Of a stretch of 64,000 nucleotides of DNA, positions 53,191 to 64,000 are shown piece after piece (positions within the stretch are counted from its first letter, which is position 1; every line of letters begins with the position of its first letter). The translations under genes were made by a program, and so were the position numbers. The DNA lies in assembly GCA_963806145.1 (NCBI GenBank), contig CAWDXD010000004.1, forward strand, positions 186,001 through 250,000, given 5' to 3'. A model generated the notes under the pieces. The model saw nothing but the letters and a program-made list of their open reading frames with translations. It was not told the origin of the DNA and did no database searches. This DNA comes from DASXKD01 sp963806145. GTDB lineage: Bacteria > Actinomycetota > Actinomycetes > Streptosporangiales > Streptosporangiaceae.

Positions 53191-54210
53191 TCAGGTCAGG
53201 CGCTTGCCCGCGGACATGAGGTCCTCGCAGGCGTGCTGCACCCGGGCCGCCATGTTCGCCTCGCCGGCCCTGCCCCAGGAGCGCGGGTCATAGGCCTTCT
53301 TGCTGCCCACCTCGCCGTCCACCTTGAGCACGCCGTCGTAGTTGGTGAACATGTGCGCCGCGATCGGCCGGGTGAACGCGTACTGGGTGTCGGTGTCCAC
53401 GTTCATCTTCACCACGCCGTAGCCGATCGCCTCGCGGATCTCCTCCAGCGCCGACCCGGACCCGCCGTGGAACACCAGGTCGAACGGCTTGTCCTTGCCG
53501 TACTTCGCCCCGACCGCCTCTTGGATCTCCTTCAGCACCGCGGGCCGCAGCTTGACACGGCCGGGCTTGTAGACCCCGTGGACGTTGCCGAACGTGGCGG
53601 CCAGGATGTACCGGCCCCGCTCACCGAGGCCGACCGCCTCCGCCGTGGCGAGCGCGTCTTCCGGGGTGCTGTACAGCTTCTCGTTGATCTCCCCGACGAC
53701 GCCGTCTTCCTCGCCGCCGACCACGCCGATCTCCATCTCCATGATCACGTGGGCCCTGGCGCACTCATCGAGCAGTTCCGACGCGATGGCCAGGTTCTCC
53801 GCCAGCGGCACCGCCGAGCCGTCCCACATGTGCGACTGGAAAAGCGGGTCCTCGCCCCGCGCCACCCGCTCCTGGGACAGCTTCACCAGCGGGCGCATGA
53901 AGCCGTCGAGCTTGTCCTTGGGGCAGTGGTCGGTGTGCAGGGCCACGTGCACCGGGTAGCTGTCCGCCACGGACCGGGCGAAGTGCGCCAGGGCGACGGA
54001 GCCGACGACCATGTCCTTGACGGCGCCGGACAGGTAATCGGCGCCGCCGGTGGACACCTGGATGATCCCGTCGCTTTCCGCGTCGGCGAACCCGCGCAGC
54101 GCCGCGTTGAGCGTCTGGCTGGAGGTCACGTTGATCGCCGGGTAGGCGAAGCCGTGCTCCTTGGCCCGGTCGAGCATCTGGGCGTAGATCTCCGGCGTCG
54201 CGATAGGCAT
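53191..54210 (-). CDS. fbaA: Class II fructose-bisphosphate aldolase
   Basis: Glycolytic zinc-dependent aldolase, 339 residues from ATG 54210 (GGGAGCTGAAC upstream). Metal and substrate residues are in 'VALHTDHCPKDKLD', 'MEIGVVGGEEDG', 'FGNVHGVYKPG', 'LVFHGGSGSALEEI' and 'KMNVDTDTQYAF'. Length and the EEDGV insertion match the E. coli/actinobacterial class IIA form. Divergent from the DedA gene, with 160 nt between the starts. Confidence 0.96.
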   Translation of the reverse strand: MPIATPEIYAQMLDRAKEHGFAYPAINVTSSQTLNAALRGFADAESDGIIQVSTGGADYLSGAVKDMVVGSVALAHFARSVADSYPVHVALHTDHCPKDKLDGFMRPLVKLSQERVARGEDPLFQSHMWDGSAVPLAENLAIASELLDECARAHVIMEMEIGVVGGEEDGVVGEINEKLYSTPEDALATAEAVGLGERGRYILAATFGNVHGVYKPGRVKLRPAVLKEIQEAVGAKYGKDKPFDLVFHGGSGSALEEIREAIGYGVVKMNVDTDTQYAFTRPIAAHMFTNYDGVLKVDGEVGSKKAYDPRSWGRAGEANMAARVQHACEDLMSAGKRLT

Positions 54211-54370
54211 GACGTTCAGCTCCCGTCTGGTGACCAGAGTCCAGTATCTCCTGGCCCGGCAGCTGGGCAGGCCAGGTGCCGGTTTCCCGAACCAGTGTTT
54301 GTCCCACGAAGACGGCACCGGACGGCAATGACGGCCATACCACGGCCCGGTACCTGGTACAACTTTGCCC

Positions 54371-55018
54371 ATGGAGAGCTTTATCATCCACGCTGGCTAC
54401 GCGGCGGTGTTCCTCTTCGGGTTCCTTGAGGCCTGCTGCGTGCCGATCCCGTCGGAGATCACCTTCGGGTACGCGGGCGTGCTGGCCGCCGACGGCAAGC
54501 TCAACGTCGTCGCGATCATCATCATCGGGACGGTCGCGGAACTGCTGGGCTCGCTGGTCGCCTACGGTATCGGCCGGGTGGGTGAGCGCCCCTTGGTGGC
54601 CAGGTTCGGCCGCTACCTGCTGATCACCCAGGCGGACATCGACCGCGCGGAGCGGTTCCTGGCAGGCCGCGGGGCATGGGCGATCCCGGTGGGCCGCGCG
54701 CTGCCGGTGGTGCGCACGTTCATTTCCATCGTGGCGGGCTTCGTCGAGGTGCCGCTGCTGATGTTCGCCCTGCTGAGCCTGCTCGGCACGGCCATCTGGG
54801 TCACCGCGATCACCCTGATCGGCTACGCGGTCGGCACCCAGTGGCAGAAGGTGGCGCACGGATTCGCGCTGGCCGGGTACGTCATCGTGGCGGTCGCCGT
54901 GATCGGCATTGCCGCCTTCGTCTGGCACCGGCTGCGTGCGGTCCGCCGGGAGCGGGCCGCCGGAACGGCCGAATCACGCGGCGGCCATCAGCCCAAGCAC
55001 AGGTCGCCGACGCCGTAG
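54371..55018 (+). CDS. DedA family membrane protein
   Basis: 215 residues of the SNARE-associated/VTT (DedA) family of flippases for undecaprenyl phosphate or phosphatidylethanolamine. Visible: the re-entrant segment 'FLFGFLEACCVPIPSEITFGYAG', 'AELLGSLVAYGIGRVGER', 'GRALPVVRTFISIVAG' with the functional arginines, and two C-terminal helices. ATG 54371 (TTG 54365 also in frame). The 3' end overlaps the convergent pyrE gene by 31 nt. Confidence 0.88.
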   Translation: MESFIIHAGYAAVFLFGFLEACCVPIPSEITFGYAGVLAADGKLNVVAIIIIGTVAELLGSLVAYGIGRVGERPLVARFGRYLLITQADIDRAERFLAGRGAWAIPVGRALPVVRTFISIVAGFVEVPLLMFALLSLLGTAIWVTAITLIGYAVGTQWQKVAHGFALAGYVIVAVAVIGIAAFVWHRLRAVRRERAAGTAESRGGHQPKHRSPTP

Positions 55019-55524
55019 GCGGCGCGGTACTCCAGCCCGCGCGCGGTCACCGCGGCCCGCGCGCCGCGGTCCACAAGCACCGCCACGCCCGTTACCACGG
55101 CGCCCGCGTCGCGCAGCACGTCCACCGCGGTCAGCACCGAGGCGCCGGTGGTCGAGGTGTCCTCCACCGCGAGCACCCGGCGCCCGGCAACGTCCGGGCC
55201 TTCGATCCGCCGTTGCAGCCCGTGTGCCTTTTCTGACTTCCGCACCACGAACGCATCCAGATTTCTCCCCGTGACGCAAGCGGCGTGCATCATCGCCGTC
55301 GCCACCGGGTCTGCGCCCAGGGTGAGACCACCGACGGCGCCGTAGTCGAGGTCAGCCGTTGCGGCGAGCATCACCCGGCCCGCCAGGCCGGCGCTGGCGC
55401 CGCTGAGCAGCACCCGCCGCAGGTCGATGTACCAGTCCGCGTGCTGCCCCGAGGACAGCACGAAGTCCCCGCGGACCACGGCCTTTTCGTTGATCACCTG
55501 CAGCAGTTCATCGCGGTCGCTCAC
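54988..55524 (-). CDS. pyrE: Orotate phosphoribosyltransferase
   Basis: Pyrimidine synthesis, orotate plus PRPP to OMP. 178 residues. N-terminal 'GDFVLSSGQHADWYIDLRRV', the conserved loop 'FVVRKSEKAHGLQRRIEG' and the PRPP-binding motif 'VLAVEDTSTTGASVLTAVD' identify it. GTG 55524. It is isolated from other pyr genes; a 35-bp repeat, also present before purA, lies 25 nt upstream of the start. Confidence 0.95.
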   Translation of the reverse strand: MSDRDELLQVINEKAVVRGDFVLSSGQHADWYIDLRRVLLSGASAGLAGRVMLAATADLDYGAVGGLTLGADPVATAMMHAACVTGRNLDAFVVRKSEKAHGLQRRIEGPDVAGRRVLAVEDTSTTGASVLTAVDVLRDAGAVVTGVAVLVDRGARAAVTARGLEYRAAYGVGDLCLG

Positions 55525-55548
55525 GATTGGCAGCGTAGCCGCGATGGG

Positions 55549-55583
55549 GCCTGCCGGCTTGCCGGCCAGGCGCCATCGGCGCC
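55549..55583. repeat. 35-bp dispersed double-palindrome repeat, copy 2 (upstream of pyrE)
   Basis: Identical to 52613-52647, again followed by a GGGGGTCC-rich segment able to fold (CCGGGGGTCCGGGG then CTGCCCCCGG). It lies 25 nt before the pyrE start and 76 nt after the epimerase stop. Confidence 0.85.
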
Positions 55584-55658
55584 CCGGGGGGTTCCAGGGC
55601 CGGGGGTCCGGGGCTGCCCCCGGGGCGGCAGGTGCTCCCCCGGGCCAGCGCGCCGGGC

Positions 55659-56684
55659 CTAGGCGATCGCCGCGAGGACCGCGCGCTCCTTTTCCGGGTC
55701 CAGGCCCAGGTCCAGGAGACCGGCGCCCGCGGCCGCTGCCTCCTGCTCCGTGGCGGCCCCGTGCTTCAGCCAGAGCCAGGTGTCGTGCACGGTGTCGCTG
55801 AGCGGCCGGTGCCGCATGCCGGTGCGCAGCGCCCGGTCACCGGGGACCTCCCAGATGTGCGCAAGCTCGGGGATGTCCGGGGCCCACATCGGCAACTCGG
55901 TCCACGGGCCGACCCCGGCCGCCAGCAGGTCACGGTCGCTCACCCAGCGGAGTTCGGCGTGCGGGCTGCCGTCGGCGCTGGCCAGCCGCGCGCAGTCGGC
56001 CAGCAGCGCGCCGAACGTGGTGCCCTGCGGCCCTGGCACGTTGACGGTCGCGGGCAGGCCGCGGCGGGTGTTGTCGACCACCCAGGCGGCCAGGTCGCGG
56101 ACGTCGGTCATCCGGACCGGCTTGCCGGGCCCGTCCGGCGCGAGGACCGTCCCGCCCCGGGCGACGCGTGCGAGCCACCACGCGGTCCACCGGACGTTCT
56201 CGTGCGGCCCGACGATCAGGCCGGGCCGGACGATCAGGCACCGGCCCGGGAACGCGGCGCCGACCGCGCGCTCGGAACCAGCCTTGAGCTGGCCATATCC
56301 GATGCTGTCCAGGGTGCCCGTGGCATCGGCGGGGCAGTCGAGGACCGGTGAGTCCTCGTTGGCCGGCTCGCGCGGGTAGTCGGCGTACACGGACAGGGTG
56401 GAGATGTAGGTGTAGTGCGCGGTGCGGCCCGCCAGGATCTGAGCCGACGCGGTCACGTGCGCGGGCGCCAGCACGGAGGTGTCGATCGCCGCGTCCCATT
56501 CGCCCTGCGTGAGCTGCCGCAGGTCGTCGGGATTGGTCCGGTCTCCGGTCAGTGCCTCGGTACCCGGCCGGTGATGGCCGGACCGCCCCCGGGAGAAGGT
56601 CGTCACGTCGTAGCCCCGGCTGCACGCCTCGTCCACGATCGCGCGGCCGAGAAAATGTGATCCACCGAGAACAAGCAGTCGCAT
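55659..56684 (-). CDS. NAD-dependent epimerase/dehydratase (extended SDR)
   Basis: 341 residues from ATG 56684. Rossmann start 'MRLLVLGGSHFLGRAIVDEA' with a GGxxFLG motif, 'GDRTNPDDL', 'YTYISTLSVYAD' (Ser/Thr of the active site), a YxxxK pair in 'SIGYGQLKAGSE' and 'RPGLIVGPHENVRWTAWW'. The GGSxFLG variant is found in isoflavone-reductase-like and plant CSP41-like SDRs. Substrate unknown. Probably followed by pyrE on the same strand after a 134-nt gap. Confidence 0.82.
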   Translation of the reverse strand: MRLLVLGGSHFLGRAIVDEACSRGYDVTTFSRGRSGHHRPGTEALTGDRTNPDDLRQLTQGEWDAAIDTSVLAPAHVTASAQILAGRTAHYTYISTLSVYADYPREPANEDSPVLDCPADATGTLDSIGYGQLKAGSERAVGAAFPGRCLIVRPGLIVGPHENVRWTAWWLARVARGGTVLAPDGPGKPVRMTDVRDLAAWVVDNTRRGLPATVNVPGPQGTTFGALLADCARLASADGSPHAELRWVSDRDLLAAGVGPWTELPMWAPDIPELAHIWEVPGDRALRTGMRHRPLSDTVHDTWLWLKHGAATEQEAAAAGAGLLDLGLDPEKERAVLAAIA

Positions 56685-56877
56685 AATCACCAATCCTGCC
56701 CGCTGGCCGGTCGTGGCCGCGATGCCTTCGCCCGCACAAGGCCGTAGCCCGCTGCCGTTTCCCTGCGCGGCGGACCTGGCCGGGCCGGTGCCGGGCAGGC
56801 CCGCGATCTGTGCGCGATCCATCACGGAGCCGGCTGTCCGCTGGTAACGTCTCGCCTGGACCGAAGGGCGGTGTCGG

Positions 56878-58804
56878 GTGGATCGCTGCGCGTTGTTCGT
56901 GGACGCGGGCTACGTGCTAGGAGATGGCGCGATGGCCGTTCACGGCACCCGCAACCGGGAGTCCGTTTCCTGGAACCATGCCGGGGTACTCGAAGTCCTG
57001 CGGAACGTGGCACGCGATCGCACCGGCCTGCCGCTGCTGCGCTGCTACTGGTACGAGGCCACGGTCGAGGGCCGCCGCGGTTCCGAGCACGAGATCCTCG
57101 CTGACCTGCCCGGGGTGAAGCTGCGGCTCGGCAAGATGAAGCCCGGCCGCCGCGAGGGCGTGGCAAGCGAGATCCACCGCGACCTCACCACGCTCGCCCG
57201 GAACCGGGCGATCAGCGACGCGCTGGTGGTGAGCGCGGAGGAAGACCTCGCGCAGGTGATCGCCGACGTGCAGGATCTCGGCCTGCGGGTGATCCTGGTG
57301 CACATCGCCGCGCCCGGCTGGACGGCCGCCACCGCGCTCCGCCAGGAGTGCGACGAAATCGTCGAGATCAGCGAGGCGCATCTGCGGCCTTCCGTGGAGA
57401 TTGTCGTCGGGGCGGAGCCGGCCGGGGAGGAAGAGCGCCAGGCGGTACCCGCCTACGCGAGCCGCGCGGCCGCCAACGGCCACGGCACCCCCGGGGTGAT
57501 CGGGCAGCCGGCGGTGCCCGTGGGCTCGCATGCCGTACCGCCGGGGCTCTACACCGGGCCGGTGATCGCACGGCCGGCCCAGGCAGGCCCGGTGGGCCAG
57601 CCGGGGCCGGCCGCACTGGCCGGCCCGCCGGCGCTGCCCGGCCAGACCGCTCCGCCGGGCCAGCATGCGGCCCTGCCAGGGCACCACGCGGCACCGGGGA
57701 ACCACCATGCCGGACCGCCGCAGCACGCAGCGCCGGGCCAGCCGGTGATGCCGCCGGGCCAGCCGGTGATGCCGCCGGGCCAGCCAGCGCCGGGCCACGC
57801 GGCGGCGCACATCTCCGGGCCGCTCACCGCCCCGCGACCGGCCGTGCCGCCGCAGCACGCCCAGGCGCTGCCGCGTGGCGGCGGGCAGCACGCCGGCCCG
57901 CCGTCGGCGCATCCAGATTCCGGGCTCGCGGCCGGCCAGCACGCCCAGCACGGGCTGCCGCCACAGCAGTTCACCTCCGGGCAGCCGATGGCCGGACCGG
58001 TCATGCCGGGACAGCCCGTGCCCGGGCAGCCCGGGGCCCCGGCCGTGGCACCAGGGTTCCAGGCGCCGGCCGGCCTGCCCGGCTCCGCCGCCGCGCAGTC
58101 GCGCCCGGGCATGCCCGCCTACCAGGCAGCCCCCCCGCCTCCGCCGCCACCCGCGGTGGCGCCAGTTCCCCCGGCCTCGCTGGCCCCTCCGGCCGCCCCG
58201 CCCGGGTTCCCCGGCCAGGCCGCGGCCGGGCAGGCTCCGGGCGTACCCAGGCCGCCGTCGCCCGGTGCCCCCCCAGGCCCGGCCCTGGGCCCGCCGCCCG
58301 GCGCGGTTCCGGCCGGCGCGGTTCCGGCCGGCCCGGTGGCCCAGCCCGGCCAGCAGCCCCACGGCGTGCCCGCCGGATACCCGGCGGCACCGCCCGGCCG
58401 CCCGCCCGGCGCGGCGGGCGATCAGCGGGCGCGGCAGTTCCCGGTGGCGCCGGGCCACCCCGACGGAGCGATGCCCGGGCCCCATGTCCGCGCCGCAGGG
58501 GCCGCACAGTGGCCCGCAGCCCGCCGCGCAGCACGCCCTGGTGCCTCAGCCGGTGGCGGTGTCCCTGGCCGACGCGGTACAGGCAGCGCACGGGGAGGGT
58601 TTCAGCTTCGGCCAGGCCGTCGCCCGGGACGCGCCGGCGCTCTGGCTGGAGGCCGTGCTCGCCCGCAAGCCGCGGATGCCTTCCGACCTCGAAGCCAGGC
58701 TGTTGCAGGATTCCTCGCTGCCCATTGATTCGCTGCTGCACGACGAGGTGCGGCACGCATTGCGCCGCGGATTCTGGGATGCGCTGGAAAGGGTCCGTCG
58801 TTGA
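56878..58804 (+). CDS. NYN-domain RNase-like protein with Pro-rich linker, interrupted by an apparent +1 frameshift
   Basis: Residues 1 to about 165 form a NYN/PIN-like domain with acidic residues in 'CALFVDAGYVLGDG' and 'SAEEDLAQVIADVQDLGLRV'. About 330 residues of Pro/Gly/Ala/Gln repeats follow. The first frame is natural to about 58480, then degenerates and runs to 58728. The conserved C-terminal domain ('VSLADAVQAAHGEGFSFGQ', 'LWLEAVLARKPRMPSDLEARL', 'RRGFWDALERVRR') is in the +1 frame and ends at 58804. The switch point is near CCCC at 58480-58483; an ATG at 58484 in the second frame could also restart translation. GTG 56878 follows AAGGGCGG. Confidence 0.75.
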
Positions 58805-58966
58805 CCAGGTCCGCCGCGGCCCCGGCGGTGAGCGATGGTGTTCGCCCAGGCCTGGTTCGAGAAGGCGTGACCGATGCCTGCGGGCAGGAGGGCAGCTGCC
58901 CGTGAATTGCCGCCGATGGGATACCCCGGCACGTTGCTGGGGTCTTCAGATGGGTACGTCCCTACC

Positions 58967-59584
58967 GTGGCTGCCTTGACTCCCGAGACGTTCGACGCGA
59001 TCGAGTTCGACGCCGCCTGCAGCGGTGAGCACCGCGCCGCGGCGCAGGAGATGACCAGGCTTGCCGATACCGGCACGCAGACCGAGGCAATGCCCAGGTC
59101 CGAGGCCTACATCCGGGCCGGCGAGCAGTGGCTGCTCGCCGATGACCCGGCTGCGGCGGTGAATGGCTTCATGCGTGCGATCGCCGACGGCAGGCCCGCC
59201 TCGGTGGATCCGCGGATTCCGCTGGCCCGTGCCCTTTTCCAGTTGGGCCGCGGCGCGGAGGCGGATGCCTACGTCAGCGCGCTCGCCGCCGAGGCGCCGC
59301 ATGACGCGCGGATGTGCGATCTGCTGGCGGAATTGCTTGTCGAGCAGTCTGACCTGGTGGGTGCGCTCGGCTGGGCCAACGCCGGTGTCGAACTGTGCCT
59401 CGGCCGGACCCCGGGCCCGGTCGGCCAGGGCAACGAAGTGACCCCGGCCGGCCCCATCACGCAGGTGCCCGGCGACGTGAACGAATTCCGCCTGCTGCTG
59501 AGCCTGCGGTTCCGGATCCGCAACGACCTCGGCCTGCCCGAGGACGACTACGACCGGCTGCTGGACACGCATTCCGGCGCCTAG
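58967..59584 (+). CDS. TPR-like protein
   Basis: About 205 residues from GTG 58967. 'LTPETFDAIEFDAACSGEHRAAAQEM' and the helical repeats 'SEAYIRAGEQWLLADDPAAAVNGFMRAI', 'IPLARALFQLGRGAEADAYVSALAAE' and 'LLAELLVEQSDLVGALGWANAGVEL' form tetratricopeptide-type pairs; the C-terminal 'LRFRIRNDLGLPEDDYDRLLD' is conserved in actinobacterial relatives. The frame is open to an ATG at 58874 with GAGAAGG upstream, so a longer form is possible. No function known. Confidence 0.75.
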   Translation: MAALTPETFDAIEFDAACSGEHRAAAQEMTRLADTGTQTEAMPRSEAYIRAGEQWLLADDPAAAVNGFMRAIADGRPASVDPRIPLARALFQLGRGAEADAYVSALAAEAPHDARMCDLLAELLVEQSDLVGALGWANAGVELCLGRTPGPVGQGNEVTPAGPITQVPGDVNEFRLLLSLRFRIRNDLGLPEDDYDRLLDTHSGA

Positions 59585-59644
59585 CCGGCCGTGACGCCGT
59601 CCGCTAGCCTGCCCGCGCCGGGCAGCCTGGGGCGCCGGCGCAGG

Positions 59645-62284
<2,640 letters not shown>

Positions 62285-62827
62285 TTAACTGGTTTCCTCG
62301 GATGCTGCACTGCTGTTGGCTGCGCTGCTTGCTGCTGGTGGACTGCTTGCTGGTGGACCGCTCATGGCGGCCGGAGCGTGCTGCGGCGCCGGGTCGGCGG
62401 GCACGCTGCTGCCGCCCAGATTCCGCACCGGGACCAGCTGGGCTCCTGCGGCACGGTTGCGCACCAGCCCGGCCAGCCGCGCGGCTACCGCGCGGGTCGA
62501 CTCCAACTCCGCCCGGAGTTGAGCGATCTCCGCGGTCATCTCGGCGAGCATGCGGCGGGCCCGGTCCAGTTCGACGCCGAGTTCGAGGATCTGCTTGATG
62601 CCCGACAGGTTGACGCCGTCCTGCTGGGACAGTCGCTGCACCTCGCGCAGCAACAGGACGTCGCGGAGCGAGTACCGGCGGCCGCGCCCGGACGACCGGC
62701 CGGGGGACACCAGCCCAAGCCGGTCATAGGCGCGCAGCGTCTGCGGGTGCAGCCCGGACAACTGGGCCGCCACCGAGATCACATACACCGGACTGTCGTC
62801 CGCCACCTCGAACGGGTTCCCGCTCAT
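62285..62827 (-). CDS. hspR: Heat-shock repressor HspR (MerR family)
   Basis: 180 residues. MerR-type winged helix: 'VYVISVAAQLSGLHPQTLRAYDRLGLVSPGRSSGRGRRYS', then a coiled coil 'LDRARRMLAEMTAEIAQLRAELE' and an Ala/Ser-rich tail. HspR represses dnaK, clpB and related operons by binding HAIR sites (CTTGAGT-N7-ACTCAAG), with DnaK as co-repressor. ATG 62827 has AAGGGAGG 7 nt upstream. It lies 115 nt after dnaJ and abuts clpB. No HAIR site was seen in the window; the operon promoter is presumably beyond its right edge. Confidence 0.93.
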   Translation of the reverse strand: MSGNPFEVADDSPVYVISVAAQLSGLHPQTLRAYDRLGLVSPGRSSGRGRRYSLRDVLLLREVQRLSQQDGVNLSGIKQILELGVELDRARRMLAEMTAEIAQLRAELESTRAVAARLAGLVRNRAAGAQLVPVRNLGGSSVPADPAPQHAPAAMSGPPASSPPAASSAANSSAASEETS

Positions 62828-62942
62828 TTCATTGCCTCCCTTGCGGGCGGTCGTGCACCGGAGGCGCACGCCCGCAACGCTGCGGGCGCCGCCTCCCGGT
62901 CCTCCCGGTCCTGGCGGCGCTGGCCGCCAGTGGTGCCGCTTG

Positions 62943-64000
62943 TCATGTCTGCCGTGCTCGCCGCAGCAGGTCCTCGCGCGGATCCTCGCCAGCGGTCGCA
63001 TCCCGGAACGACTCCAGGGCCTGCCGGGCGGTGCCGTTCAGATTCTGCGGCACCTGGACGTTCACGGTGACCAGCAGGTCCCCGTTCGTCCCGTCCTTGC
63101 GCCGGGCCCCCTTGCCCCGCGCCCGGAAGGTGCGGCCGCTCGGCGTCCCCGCGGGGATCCGGACGCTGACCGGCACCCCGCGCAGCGACGGAACCTTGAT
63201 CTCGGCCCCAAGCGCCGCCTCGGTGAACGTGACCGGCACGGTCACCGTGAGGTTGGCACCGGAGCGCCCGAAGATCGGGTGCGGCGTGACGTGCACCCGC
63301 ACGTACAGGTCGCCCGCCGGGCCGCCGCGCTCACCAGGGGCACCCTTGCCCCGGAGCCGGATCCGCTGCCCGTCGGACACACCCGCTGGGATCCGGGCCT
63401 GGATCGTGCGGCTGCTCATCGCGCGCCCGCTGCCCGAACACGTCGGGCAGGGGTCGTCCACCACCAGGCCGCGGCCGCGGCACTCGGTGCACGGCTCGGA
63501 CAGCGCGTAGCTCCCCAGGTTCCGGCTGGTCTGGCCGGTGCCCTGGCAGTTCGGGCAGACCCGGGGCATCGTTCCCGACTTCGCCCCGGTGCCGTGGCAG
63601 GTCGGGCAGGCTCCCTCGCCGGTCAGCCGCAACGAGACCGTGGCGCCCTCGATGGCGTCGTGGAACGACAGCGTGGCCTCGGTCTCGACATCCGCGCCGC
63701 GGCGCGGCCGGGTCTGGGTGCCGGCCCGGCCGCCGCCGCCGCCGAACATCCCGCCGAGCAGGTCGCCGAGCCGGCCGCCGGAACCGCTGGCCGTGCCCGT
63801 GCCCGTGCCACCACCGAACAGGTCGCCCAGGTCGAACGGGAACCCGCCGGCGCCGCCCTGCCCCGGCGGCCGGAAGCCGCCGCTGCCGAACAGGGAGCGG
63901 GCGTCGTCGTACTCCTTGCGCCGCTTGGCGTCCGACAACGTGTTGTACGCCTCGGAGATCTCCTTGAACCGCTCCTCGGCCTTGGGGTCACCCTTGTTGG
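62943..64000 (-). CDS. dnaJ: Chaperone protein DnaJ, missing its N-terminus
   Basis: Reading is open to the right window edge. The end of the J-domain is visible (EERFKEISEAYNTLSD, then AKRRKEYDD), the HPD motif being outside. A Gly/Phe-rich region, four CxxCxGxG zinc-binding repeats (CPTCHGTG, CPNCQGTG, CTECRGRG, CPTCSGSG) and the C-terminal substrate domain ('RTIQARIPAGVSDGQRIRLRGKG') follow in order. This is full type I DnaJ architecture. The conserved actinobacterial operon is dnaK-grpE-dnaJ-hspR(-clpB), so dnaK and grpE are expected to the right. Confidence 0.96.
   Translation of the reverse strand, partial: NKGDPKAEERFKEISEAYNTLSDAKRRKEYDDARSLFGSGGFRPPGQGGAGGFPFDLGDLFGGGTGTGTASGSGGRLGDLLGGMFGGGGGRAGTQTRPRRGADVETEATLSFHDAIEGATVSLRLTGEGACPTCHGTGAKSGTMPRVCPNCQGTGQTSRNLGSYALSEPCTECRGRGLVVDDPCPTCSGSGRAMSSRTIQARIPAGVSDGQRIRLRGKGAPGERGGPAGDLYVRVHVTPHPIFGRSGANLTVTVPVTFTEAALGAEIKVPSLRGVPVSVRIPAGTPSGRTFRARGKGARRKDGTNGDLLVTVNVQVPQNLNGTARQALESFRDATAGEDPREDLLRRARQT

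Noticed and set aside
62285..64000. HAIR operator (HspR site) near hspR/clpB
   Set aside because: No CTTGAGT-N7-ACTCAAG match seen; the operon promoter is probably outside the window.

Overview
The window is chromosomal DNA from a high-GC Gram-positive bacterium (Actinobacteria). Three things point there: the very high GC content, the frequent GTG/TTG starts, and lineage-typical genes (Lsr2, DUF3180, DUF2520, DUF2516, DUF3151, an HspR-ClpB-DnaJ heat-shock operon). The order hpt-ftsH-folE-fol genes-panC-coaX-lysS-lsr2-clpC-mutY-radA resembles the conserved core arrangement of Streptomyces and Streptosporangiales relatives. I cannot assign a genus. Both window edges cut genes: a PBP4-type carboxypeptidase on the left and dnaJ on the right.

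Layout. 1-6.7 kb (+): dacB end, zinc metalloprotease, tilS, hpt, ftsH, folE. 6.9-11.2 kb (+): a membrane lysyl-phosphatidylglycerol synthase-like protein, then folP-folB-folK and DUF3180. 11.2-13.5 kb (-): an orphan NuoD-like protein paired with an NDUFAF7-family methyltransferase. 13.7-17.9 kb (+): DUF2520 protein, panC, coaX, lysS. 18-20.7 kb: an NlpC/P60 cell-wall hydrolase with a long structured leader (-), N-acetylglutamate synthase-like GNAT and an SDR (+). 20.8-24.0 kb (-): an EndoQ-UvrD repair fusion. 24.2-27.9 kb (+): small membrane protein, lsr2, clpC. 28-30.4 kb (-): mutY, radA. 30.5-35.9 kb (+): TIM-barrel isomerase, BKACE enzyme, asparaginase, XRE regulator, a frameshifted Ala/Lys-rich protein, DUF2516, AlaX-type editing protein. 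36-37.3 kb (-): BlaI repressor and M56 peptidase. 37.7-43.2 kb (+) is the most accessory-looking stretch: a cyclase/ATPase/TPR giant, a VOC protein, a macrodomain protein and a broken Ig-like fragment. 43.2-47.2 kb: hisC-like aminotransferase (+), regulator (-), murA (-). 47.4-52.6 kb (-): purine operon purA-purD-ltrA-purB. 52.7-58.8 kb: DUF3151 and fbaA (-), DedA (+), pyrE and epimerase (-), NYN RNase (+). 59-64 kb: TPR protein (+), then dnaJ-hspR-clpB (-).

Functionally the window is dominated by housekeeping: folate, pantothenate/CoA, purine and pyrimidine synthesis, ATP-dependent proteolysis (FtsH, ClpC) and disaggregation (ClpB), and DNA repair (EndoQ-UvrD, MutY, RadA). I found no insertion sequence, integrase, phage gene, CRISPR array, tRNA or rRNA. 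The most interesting signals are: the NuoD-like protein with an altered quinone pocket next to the methyltransferase family known to modify NuoD; the EndoQ-helicase fusion; a composite ClgR-box plus SigR-type promoter in front of clpC, with a similar SigR-like element in front of ftsH; a well-initiated leader ORF that ends just before ftsH; a 35-bp double-palindrome repeat shared by the purA and pyrE upstream regions; and two apparent +1 frameshifts inside repetitive coding DNA.
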